Of a stretch of 7,689 nt of DNA, positions 1-6,243 are shown piece after piece. A model generated the notes under the pieces. That model did no database searches and was not told where the DNA came from. It saw only the letters and a list, made by a program, of their open reading frames with translations. The stretch's first letter is position 1. The number at the start of each line of letters is the position of its first letter. Position numbers and translations under genes: made by a program. The stretch comes from Rhodopirellula sp. (GTDB lineage Bacteria > Planctomycetota > Planctomycetia > Pirellulales > Pirellulaceae): positions 1 through 7,689 of the forward strand of contig DOPG01000188.1 of assembly GCA_003513555.1 (NCBI GenBank), in the 5' to 3' direction.

Positions 1-278
1 CAGCTGTAAAGAAAAGATTTCTCATGGGCGAGTCCAACAGGATGAAAAACCAGTAAAGTGAAGAGGCAGTCATGATTTGGTAATGGTCGAACATCACCAT
101 CGTCAACAGAATTGAAGTCAAAGATCTGTTCATCGTTAAACAGGTCGCCTGTGCTCAGGGTCCCGTTATGCGTGCACCAGACGAGATACGTTCGCGTATC
201 GTGCACCGACAAACTAGGTTCCGGTAGCAGCAGGTTCAAATGACAGCAGTACCTGATCTGCAATGGCAGATCAGGGCA
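1..278 (-). CDS. Possible partial reading frame running off the left edge (unassigned)
   Basis: A minus-strand frame stays open for 92 codons, from just after a TGA at 281-279 to the window edge. It contains no ATG. The only usable starts would be TTG at 239 or GTG at 206, neither with a ribosome binding site. From the TTG the translation is fairly protein-like, with an acidic, Phe/Asp-rich stretch (LFNDEQIFDFNSVDDGDVRP). No domain is recognised. All three plus-strand frames close within the first 61 bases (TAA at 7-9 and 54-56, TGA at 59-61), so a plus-strand gene could at most end there. This may be the start of a minus-strand gene with a non-ATG start, a decayed gene, or chance. Confidence 0.22.
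252..275. terminator. Perfect 10-bp hairpin, candidate transcription terminator
   Basis: CCTGATCTGC (252-261) and GCAGATCAGG (266-275) are exact reverse complements around the 4-base loop AATG. The hairpin lies about 30 bp past the stop codon of the minus-strand gene at 305-682, where a terminator is expected. No T-run follows the stem on either strand, so it is not a textbook intrinsic terminator. It could instead stabilise the 3' end of the transcript or be a protein-binding dyad. Confidence 0.4.
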
Positions 279-304
279 TCATTACCAATCCTGCCGTACG
301 TGAA

Positions 305-682
305 TCAATCGCGTGCTGCCATACGTTTGACAAGCTCTGCCAAGGCTCGGTGTTGTGCCCGCAGGACCCTGCTTCGATTTTCTACTTCCTGAATTCGCGA
401 AGAAACCTTACTCAGTCGTCCATCCTTCGCTCGAATATCAGCATCGTTCGCATTGATTCTCGCATTCAAGTCAGCAAGTGTTCGATCCACAAGCACGAAT
501 TCAATATCATTCTCATCCTGCCGGTCTTCCAAATCAGCAACACGCTGCTTGAGATCTCCCCCAGCAGCATCCCCTCGCTGGTCAGCATTCGCTGCACCAT
601 TGAACATGGCTTGAGTCATCATTACGGCAGTCGCAACCATGCATACAGCGGCAGCGTTGACGAAAATTTGCTTGGCATTCAT
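305..682 (-). CDS. Small exported all-coiled-coil protein, 125 aa, function unknown
   Basis: The start at 682 is chosen because it opens a good signal peptide. This has a short Lys-containing n-region, a hydrophobic core of Ala, Val and Met from about residue 6 to 27, and an ANA cleavage site giving a mature protein from D34. The frame stays open upstream to 847, but that extension is not hydrophobic and would bury the signal peptide. A short Gly/Asp stretch follows, then residues 44-121 form a continuous coiled coil with strict 4-3 spacing (L44, V48, L51, Q55, N58, F62, V65, L69, L72, I76, N79, I83 and onward to V118, M121). There is no lipobox: the only cysteine, C14, lies inside the hydrophobic core. 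Such proteins usually form oligomeric rods or spacers in the periplasm or envelope; the role here is unknown. A weak GAG lies 7 bases before the ATG. The plus-strand frame across the same DNA (263-700) has no recognisable features. Confidence 0.7.
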   Translation of the reverse strand: MNAKQIFVNAAAVCMVATAVMMTQAMFNGAANADQRGDAAGGDLKQRVADLEDRQDENDIEFVLVDRTLADLNARINANDADIRAKDGRLSKVSSRIQEVENRSRVLRAQHRALAELVKRMAARD

Positions 683-714
683 ATCAGTCTCGATTTGTAA
701 AACGTGTTGTAAGA

Positions 715-741
715 GGAGACGCATCTCCAGTCTCTCTGGAG
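715..741 (-). promoter_or_regulatory. Two mutually exclusive small hairpins in the leader of the 305-682 gene
   Basis: On the minus strand, CTCCAG (741-736) pairs with CTGGAG (730-725) around a 5-base loop. The overlapping GGAGA (728-724) pairs with TCTCC (719-715) around a 4-base loop. Both use bases 725-728, so only one can form at a time. They lie about 33-60 nt upstream of the ATG at 682. The stems are short (6 and 5 bp) and could be chance. Nothing indicates a ligand or regulator. Confidence 0.2.
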
Positions 742-785
742 TGGCTTCGATATTGCGGTATGACGCAAAGGGTGTGCCATTCGGC

Positions 786-799
786 AAAAACGCGTTTTT
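786..799. promoter_or_regulatory. 14-bp perfect palindrome, possible operator
   Basis: AAAAACGCGTTTTT is an exact 14-bp palindrome about 105 bp upstream of the minus-strand start at 682. A perfect A-tract/T-tract dyad is a plausible site for a dimeric DNA-binding protein. No second copy was noticed and no regulator is encoded in the window, so this is a candidate only. Confidence 0.2.
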
Positions 800-847
800 T
801 GACGCCCACGCGGGCCCCGCTGTCCTGTCATGAGATGCCTGTATCAT

Positions 848-1444
848 TCTGAGATTGCCGCGACATTACGCCCCTGAGCTGCAGCTAAACGCTGCCAACA
901 TCGATTCATTGCCGTATTTTCCGCGGGAAACCTTGCTTTTGCCTCGTTATCGTTTTGCGGGCAACATGATTTCCACTCCTCCGTGCTGATGACACGATCA
1001 AGCAACGATTCAAGTTGAAATGAAGCGTGACGCGCTGCCGTTGAAACGTCACTTCCTTTGATCCGTTCATTGCTGAACCTGAATGCGAGCTACGCTGGCC
1101 TGAGAAACAGACTTCTCAGTCAGCGGCAGTGTTGCCCGTGGTTTGCTGTAGTGCCGAACCGGTCCTTAGAAACGGACAAATCTTCTTCCATCCACTCTTG
1201 CTGCGGCATTACGTACAAAAACATCGTTGTATTTCTTGACATCGGCATTATGTGACCAATGTTTCCAAAGGTAGCAGGGATCAAAGACCGTTCGATACGA
1301 AGGATCGCAACAACCAACCTCATCATTATTTTGCGGCTCACAGCAGCCAGGACAAACTAACCGCCGCGTCAGAAACCGCCTCTCCAACGCGGATGCATCA
1401 CGAGCACTCTTCTCATTCCAGATCTCATCTCCCTGAGTGACCCC
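848..1444. other. Long gene-poor region between divergent genes
   Basis: No convincing gene is seen. Open frames of 60-75 codons occur on both strands (1058-1255 and 1252-1440 plus; 1120-1341 and 1166-1387 minus), but they overlap one another and show no signal peptide, domain or ribosome binding site. The frame at 1252-1440 begins with GTG and ends four bases before the large gene at 1445. A TTGACA at 1236-1241 has no good -10 box at normal spacing (ATGTTT lies 17 bp on). The region must hold the promoter of the metalloprotease gene and, with 683-847, that of the coiled-coil gene, but neither can be placed. Confidence 0.6.
1022..1055. repeat. Imperfect inverted repeat in the intergenic region
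   Basis: GTGACG (1027-1032) pairs with CGTCAC (1047-1052). Beyond a two-base bulge, GAA (1022-1024) pairs with TTC (1053-1055). The loop is 14 bases. GTTGAAA also occurs twice in direct orientation, at 1014-1020 and 1040-1046. No T-run follows. It could be the 3' end of an unrecognised transcript, a regulatory stem, or chance. Confidence 0.25.
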
Positions 1445-4400
1445 ATGCTTCGTGCCCCTAATGAAAATGCTGCAAAGTCGTCCCCATCTTCGAGCGGGCG
1501 GTCATTACGTCGAAGAAGCAGGAAGCCACACACCAGACGTCACGGATCACGCGCTGCGGTAAAAATGGTTCCCCGAGTCGAAACACTCGAACCTCGGCAT
1601 TTACTCAGTGCGATCCTCCCAGCCTACGTGAACGACGAGTTTACGTTCGGTGACGCAACCTCACTTGCCCCGTACGGACTTGAACACACGTTTTCGTTAC
1701 AGAGTCGTCCCGGTGCCACCAAGACCATCTACTTGGACTTTGATGGTCACCACAGTGTGGGAAATTCATGGGGCCACGACATTCAATTTCCGGCATTTAA
1801 TCGTGACGGTAACCCAAATAGTTTCTCGGACTCGGAATTGATCGAAATTCAAAAGCAATTCCAAAATGTTGCTGAGGATTTCCTGCCATTTGATGTCAAT
1901 GTGACGACGCTCGATCCGGGAGTCGCTGCGTTAGCGAAAAGCAGTATCAATGATTCGACCTGGGGTATCCGTGCGGTGAACACCCAACCAACCGACGGAT
2001 TTGGATCTGGCATTGGTGGCATCGCTTACCTGAACTCATTTTCGTACAACGAGGACACGCCTGTCTTCACCTTCAACAAGGGCGCACGAAATGGAGGCAT
2101 GACGAATTCGCATGAAGTCGGGCATGCTCTCGGACTTCGACACCAGGGCCTCGATAACCAAAGCTACCATCCTGGAACCGGGATAGGACAAACCAGCTGG
2201 GGGCCTCTTCTTGGTGCTCCTTTTGGAAAGCGATTGACGCAATGGAGCAATTCCGATTACGACGGTGCGACCATCAATCAGGACGATCTTACGGTGATCA
2301 CAAGCAACCGTAATGGTTTTGGGTACCGTGACGATGACCACGGTAACAGCTTACAAGCCGCTACGGTGATCCCCGCCAATGAAAACCAACAGCTCTCGTC
2401 CTGGGGAATTGTCGAACGCACCGAGGATCAAGATTGGTTTTCCTTTCACACTGGTGCTGGTGATGTAAGATTGAATATCGATGCCTTTGGGCAAGACCCG
2501 AACCTTGACATCGAAGCCAAACTTCATGACGCCTCTGGCAACGTGATTGCTATCAGCAATCCCCTCAACGAGACAAATGCGTCGTTCAACCTCGAGCTTG
2601 TTGCCGGCCAATACTTTCTTTCAGTCGACGGCGTTGGCTTAGAAGGCCAAAATTCAGACTATGGCAGTATCGGCTTCTTTTCGCTGCGGGGAACAATCGT
2701 TGAATCAAATCCAGAGTTTGTGGTCGGTGAATCAGGCGAAATCAATGATCTGAATCACGAATGGCAAACAGTACAACTCGTAAACCAGTATGAGAATCCT
2801 GCCATCGTGGTTGGACCGCTTTCGTTCAACGGAAAGCATGAATCAACGATTCGCATTCGCAATGTAACCTCAAGCTCATTCGATGTTCGAGTGCAGGAAT
2901 GGAATTACCTTGATGGCTGGCACACAAACGAGACCGCTAGCTACGCCGTGGTAGAATCAGGTGTTCATACGCTGGCCGATGGTTCCGTAATTGTGGCAGG
3001 GGTCAGCAGTGTCAGTACTTCATGGCAGTCCCTGAGCTTTGGACACGAATTTGACAGCTCACCGGTTGTCCTCTCGCAATCGCTAACCGAAGCAGAGTCT
3101 GATGCGATCGTGACGCGGCAACGTAACGTCACTTCAAACAGCTTCAGCCTGCGATTACAAGAAGAGGAAGCACTGGGTCCACATCTCAATGAAGACGTAG
3201 GTTGGCTTGCCGTCGGTTCCAAGCCAACCGGTGCCGGCAGTTCGCAATTACACACCTTCATAAATAAGAAGGGTGTGAATCATCGCCGAACACACATTCA
3301 ATTCCCAGACCTTGATACCGCTAAGCCCTTCATGCTAGCTGCCATGCAGACAAGCACAGGCTCCGACACCGCTAGCCTGAGAGTCACCAACCTCACTGCG
3401 GATGGAGCCCACGTCTGGGTAGACGAAGAACAGTCAAGTGATAGGGAAACACGCCATACCCACGAGGTCGTTGGTGGAATCGTGCTGGGTGGCGGAAACC
3501 TCTTAGCAACATCATCACGAGAAGGTAGTGATAACGACCAGCCACCTTCCAACAATGAAAACGCAGTGGGTGAAGCTGGGTGGGTCCTGAGTCTGAATCA
3601 CGAGTGGCAAACGATACAACTGCAGCATACGTACGACAATCCGGCGATCGCATTTGGCCCACTGTCATTCAATGGCAGCCACGAGTCGACCGTTCGCATC
3701 CGCAATGTAACAGCAACAAGCTTCGACGTCAGAATCCAGGAATGGAACTTCCTCGACGAATGGCATACAACCGAACACGCAGGCTTCATGGTGATTGAGT
3801 CCGGAGTGCATACCCTTCCTGACGGCACGGTGATCGCAGCGGGTGTGCAGCAGAATTCAGATTCCAGATGGCAAGACATCCAGTTCGGCCACCAATTTGA
3901 AACCACTCCTGTGGTGATTTCGCAAACCACAACGATGTCCGAACATGACGCCGTCGTGACTCGACAAAAGAACATCACACCGGCCGGATTCCGCATGATG
4001 TTGCAAGAGGAGGAAGCTAACGGAGGACATGGCGCTGAAGATGCGTCCTGGATAGCAATCGCAACACACCAGACTACCGATTCACCCGTTGTATCAGCCT
4101 ACACAACCGACCATTCGATCACGCATCGGCGTGCTACCTTGCCTCTCAATGCGACCTCGGACCAAACTCAAGTTGTTCTTGCTGCGATGCAATCATTCGC
4201 TGAATCAGATACAGCAAACCTAAGGTTTGACAATTTGAGGCAAGAAACGTTCCAAATCTGGGTGGACGAAGAGCGTTCAGGTGACCGGGAAACACAGCAC
4301 GTCGCTGAAGCCGTCGGCGTGGTTGCGTTGTCTCAAGGAACCATTATTTCGCACGACCATGCAAGTGGCAGTGGCAATGACTCTAACAGTGGCCGTGGCA

Positions 4401-5065
4401 GTTCTGAAAATCCAACCTCGAACCACTTCCCCGTCCCCGCGATTAATTACATCCCAACGGACGGAACCTTGGGTGAAGCAACTTACCTTGCACCCGGGCA
4501 TGCGGGTCATGACTGTGAAACCGACCACGACCATGACCACGACGAACACCAACCTGACCATGATTGCCATGACCACGGGGATAGCTCGCATGCTCCGGGC
4601 TGCTCCTGTGGAAATTGCCTCGCATTAGCGTCCAAGGGAGTCAAAGACCCAACTGATCATGGTGAACACGATATCGTCGCTAACGTGGCCGCTTCGTTGA
4701 CAGACAGTCGAGCATCACAACCGGGGACGCCGACGATTCAACCAGAGGCAAGTTTAAGGGGCGAGCACATTCCTGACGCTCAAAAGCGCGAACCGTTGGC
4801 CCGCGTCAGTTACTTCGCAACACAAAATGAATTACCAGAGCGTCTTTATGATAAGTTACTGGCAACCAACAGCTCCAACAGCTTTGACATTATCAGAACG
4901 CAAGACTCAGGACCTGCGTCTGCACACGCTGGCCATGCGAGTCAGGAAACCAGGCTCTTGCCTAGCACTCGCATCCTGGAATCCAGCAGCAACGAAAACA
5001 CCGAATCCATCGATGCGTTTTTTTCACAGTCGTCGGCTGATGTTAACTTCCGAAACCTGATTTGA
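1445..5065 (+). CDS. LEPR-XLL exported zinc metalloprotease with PPC-like domain, six lectin-like modules and His/Cys-rich tail
   Basis: This 1206-aa protein starts with an Arg/Lys-rich segment (about 19-44) leading to LEPRHLLSA (48-56), the planctomycete LEPR-XLL signature linked to export. The catalytic domain spans about residues 90-295. It contains the metzincin-type zinc motif HEVGHALGLRH, with zinc ligands H223, H227 and H233 and general base E224. The expected Met-turn region reads W252-G-P-L-L-G, with Leu256 where I would expect Met. Residues 296-419 resemble a bacterial pre-peptidase C-terminal (PPC) beta-sandwich. Residues 428-688 and 708-968 are two copies of a three-module unit. 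A Gly/Ser/Asn linker leads to a His/Asp/Cys patch (1019-1058) and a polar tail of about 150 residues without a recognised anchor. No Shine-Dalgarno sequence precedes the ATG, and no start codon was found further upstream in frame. A secreted or surface protease is well supported; its substrate is unknown, and loss of activity is possible. Confidence 0.88.
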   Translation: MLRAPNENAAKSSPSSSGRSLRRRSRKPHTRRHGSRAAVKMVPRVETLEPRHLLSAILPAYVNDEFTFGDATSLAPYGLEHTFSLQSRPGATKTIYLDFDGHHSVGNSWGHDIQFPAFNRDGNPNSFSDSELIEIQKQFQNVAEDFLPFDVNVTTLDPGVAALAKSSINDSTWGIRAVNTQPTDGFGSGIGGIAYLNSFSYNEDTPVFTFNKGARNGGMTNSHEVGHALGLRHQGLDNQSYHPGTGIGQTSWGPLLGAPFGKRLTQWSNSDYDGATINQDDLTVITSNRNGFGYRDDDHGNSLQAATVIPANENQQLSSWGIVERTEDQDWFSFHTGAGDVRLNIDAFGQDPNLDIEAKLHDASGNVIAISNPLNETNASFNLELVAGQYFLSVDGVGLEGQNSDYGSIGFFSLRGTIVESNPEFVVGESGEINDLNHEWQTVQLVNQYENPAIVVGPLSFNGKHESTIRIRNVTSSSFDVRVQEWNYLDGWHTNETASYAVVESGVHTLADGSVIVAGVSSVSTSWQSLSFGHEFDSSPVVLSQSLTEAESDAIVTRQRNVTSNSFSLRLQEEEALGPHLNEDVGWLAVGSKPTGAGSSQLHTFINKKGVNHRRTHIQFPDLDTAKPFMLAAMQTSTGSDTASLRVTNLTADGAHVWVDEEQSSDRETRHTHEVVGGIVLGGGNLLATSSREGSDNDQPPSNNENAVGEAGWVLSLNHEWQTIQLQHTYDNPAIAFGPLSFNGSHESTVRIRNVTATSFDVRIQEWNFLDEWHTTEHAGFMVIESGVHTLPDGTVIAAGVQQNSDSRWQDIQFGHQFETTPVVISQTTTMSEHDAVVTRQKNITPAGFRMMLQEEEANGGHGAEDASWIAIATHQTTDSPVVSAYTTDHSITHRRATLPLNATSDQTQVVLAAMQSFAESDTANLRFDNLRQETFQIWVDEERSGDRETQHVAEAVGVVALSQGTIISHDHASGSGNDSNSGRGSSENPTSNHFPVPAINYIPTDGTLGEATYLAPGHAGHDCETDHDHDHDEHQPDHDCHDHGDSSHAPGCSCGNCLALASKGVKDPTDHGEHDIVANVAASLTDSRASQPGTPTIQPEASLRGEHIPDAQKREPLARVSYFATQNELPERLYDKLLATNSSNSFDIIRTQDSGPASAHAGHASQETRLLPSTRILESSSNENTESIDAFFSQSSADVNFRNLI
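2726..4351 (+). repeat. Two 281-residue super-repeats, each of three related modules, inside the metalloprotease
   Basis: Residues 428-688 and 708-968 align with a fixed offset of 281 residues at both ends (H438/H719 and W658/W939). Each unit contains three modules of roughly 75-90 residues, starting near 436, 525 and 612 in the first and near 717, 807 and 893 in the second. Shared features are an aromatic or basic start, a P-V-V-like strand, then R-x-x-N-[VLI]-T-x-x-x-F, an E-E or E-W pair, and H-x-x-E. This recalls H-type lectin-like beta sandwiches, so glycan binding is a reasonable guess. By hand, the first module matches between units at roughly 60 of 84 residues while the DNA differs at many third positions, pointing to an old duplication kept by selection. 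Confidence 0.75.
4499..4618 (+). other. His/Asp/Cys-rich putative metal-binding patch of the metalloprotease
   Basis: Residues 1019-1049 contain ten His and nine Asp, including an alternating H-D-H-D-H-D run and two HDC triplets (C1024, C1041). CSCGNC follows (C1053, C1055, C1058). These are the only five cysteines in the 1206-aa protein. The composition suggests binding of Zn, Cu, Ni or similar ions, or metal-assisted or disulfide cross-linking outside the cell. No named domain is recognised. Confidence 0.6.
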
Positions 5066-5354
5066 ATCAACATTCCAAGAACGGCTTCCAGGCAACTGCA
5101 CACCTTCAATGGATAGAATAAGAAAGGGTCAGCGACTCTTGACGTTGACCACTATCGGTCCTTTCGTGATCTGCTCTGATGCTAGCTGCCAGGGCTTAGA
5201 ATTTTAGCAGTGCAATGCATTTCGCCTGATCAGCTGGACGCGACGGTTAGTCACCTCAAACAATTGCCTTGGCAGCTGTACGATGCTTTTGCTCGAGGGA
5301 TCCGCTAAGCTCAAGGGAATCACTAGACAGAATCATGTTTTTAGGCCGACCTCA
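5066..5354 (+). other. Intergenic region between the two protease genes
   Basis: About 290 bp separate the metalloprotease stop from the preferred start of the serine protease. A loose nested dyad lies at 5122-5165: GAAAGG (5122-5127) pairs with CCTTTC (5160-5165), and GGTCA (5127-5131) with TGACC (5146-5150), sharing one base. It has a large interior and no T-run, so it is a poor terminator. AGCTGCCA (5184-5191) has its reverse complement at 5270-5277, too far apart to mean much. No promoter is evident. An in-frame ATG at 5283 would extend the serine protease into this stretch. Confidence 0.45.
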
Positions 5355-6092
5355 ATGCCCATTCTGATGAAACAACCAAGCCTCTTTTGCCTGTGCTGGC
5401 TATTTGGCACGGTTGCGTCAGTCACTTGCCCCGCATTGGGATTGACTGAACCAAGCCCCGGGGTCGCATACACAATGGTCACGACCGGGAAATCACCCTA
5501 CCCGATGAATGATCGAAAAAACTTGAGCGTGAATTGTGGCGGAGGCAAAGGCGTCTTGATTTCCCCTCATTGGGTGCTGACCGCATCGCACTGCATTACA
5601 TCTCGCAAAGCAAACTCGGGCGACGTGAAAGTTCGATTCACGACATCGAAACGAAAACCAGCAACGATTGGTGTTAACAAAGTTCTGAGGCACAAAACAA
5701 AAGACCTCGCTTTATTGCGTCTAGTACGTCCAGTCAAGACCGAAGACCGGGCTGCCGTCCTGTTGCTGCGACAGAGAATCAATCTTGAGGATGGAAGACT
5801 CTCGATCAAAAAGGTCGCAGGAAACGAGGTCTGGCGTGACATTCCAGCCTTGGGGGGCTCGGACAACTTGCGCATTCCCAAGAAAGAGGATCGACGCGGA
5901 AAGGCGGGCAGCAGCGGTGGCCCGTGGTTGATTCATTCACAGGCAGTCGGTGATGTGTTGGTCGGGATCACTCACGGCGGCGGTTTTGCCCCCCAGGTGG
6001 CTTATGCAGCAACGTGGATCCAGGAAACAGTGTCCAAGCACAGCAATGACCAATTGATCTGGGCCACCAAAAAGCAAACACTAGGTCGCTGA
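5355..6092 (+). CDS. Exported chymotrypsin-fold (S1-like) serine protease
   Basis: From the ATG at 5355 the protein is 245 aa. This start gives a signal peptide with a hydrophobic core at about residues 10-25 (LFCLCWLFGTVASVTC) and likely cleavage after ALG at 29. An in-frame ATG at 5283 would add 24 unrelated residues, and one at 5367 is also possible. A weak AGG sits 9 bases before 5355. The catalytic triad is visible: H79 in LTASHC, D117 in KDLALLRL, and S187 in GSSGGPW. C61 and C80 bracket the His as the C42-C58 disulfide of chymotrypsin does. The residue before the catalytic Ser is Ser186 rather than the Asp of GDSGGP, and the position equivalent to trypsin Asp189 appears to be Arg181. 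Trypsin-like specificity and classical zymogen activation are therefore unlikely. It probably acts in the periplasm or outside the cell; the substrate is unknown. No PDZ or other accessory domain follows. Confidence 0.85.
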   Translation: MPILMKQPSLFCLCWLFGTVASVTCPALGLTEPSPGVAYTMVTTGKSPYPMNDRKNLSVNCGGGKGVLISPHWVLTASHCITSRKANSGDVKVRFTTSKRKPATIGVNKVLRHKTKDLALLRLVRPVKTEDRAAVLLLRQRINLEDGRLSIKKVAGNEVWRDIPALGGSDNLRIPKKEDRRGKAGSSGGPWLIHSQAVGDVLVGITHGGGFAPQVAYAATWIQETVSKHSNDQLIWATKKQTLGR

Positions 6093-6243
6093 CACTTACC
6101 AGACCACCCAAAACTGCCGCCCAAACACGCAGGCGAAACACGGTACCCGCCCGGTGAGGCCGCGTTGTTGTCAGAACAGCGATAAATAGACACCCAGCAT
6201 CGCAACTTATTCATTGCCTCCCATTTCACATTTGACAGATTCC

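Noticed and set aside
263..700. 145-codon plus-strand frame opposite the coiled-coil gene
   Set aside because: It lies antisense to a frame with a clean signal peptide and perfect heptads, has no recognisable domain or export signal, and is best explained as its shadow.
683..847. Upstream extension of the coiled-coil protein to an ATG at 847
   Set aside because: The added 55 residues are polar and unlike an N-terminus, and they would place the signal peptide inside the protein.
1236..1264. TTGACA as a sigma-70 promoter for the metalloprotease gene
   Set aside because: The -35 match is perfect, but 17 bp on the sequence is ATGTTT, a poor -10 box, and nearer AT-rich boxes are wrongly spaced.
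1252..1440. Small His/Ser-rich frame ending four bases before the metalloprotease
   Set aside because: It has a GTG start, no ribosome binding site and no domain, and overlapping frames of similar length occur on both strands.
4281..4628. Thr/Met-rich plus-strand frame and matching minus-strand frames across the His-rich region
   Set aside because: They arise from the repetitive CAC/GAC codons of the metalloprotease read in other frames.
5122..5165. Nested dyad after the metalloprotease as an intrinsic terminator
   Set aside because: The stems are only 5-6 bp, the interior is large and no T-run follows.
5340..5440. Lipoprotein reading of the serine protease signal peptide
   Set aside because: The Cys after the hydrophobic core is preceded by S-V-T, which does not fit the lipobox, whereas ALG just after gives a normal signal peptidase site.
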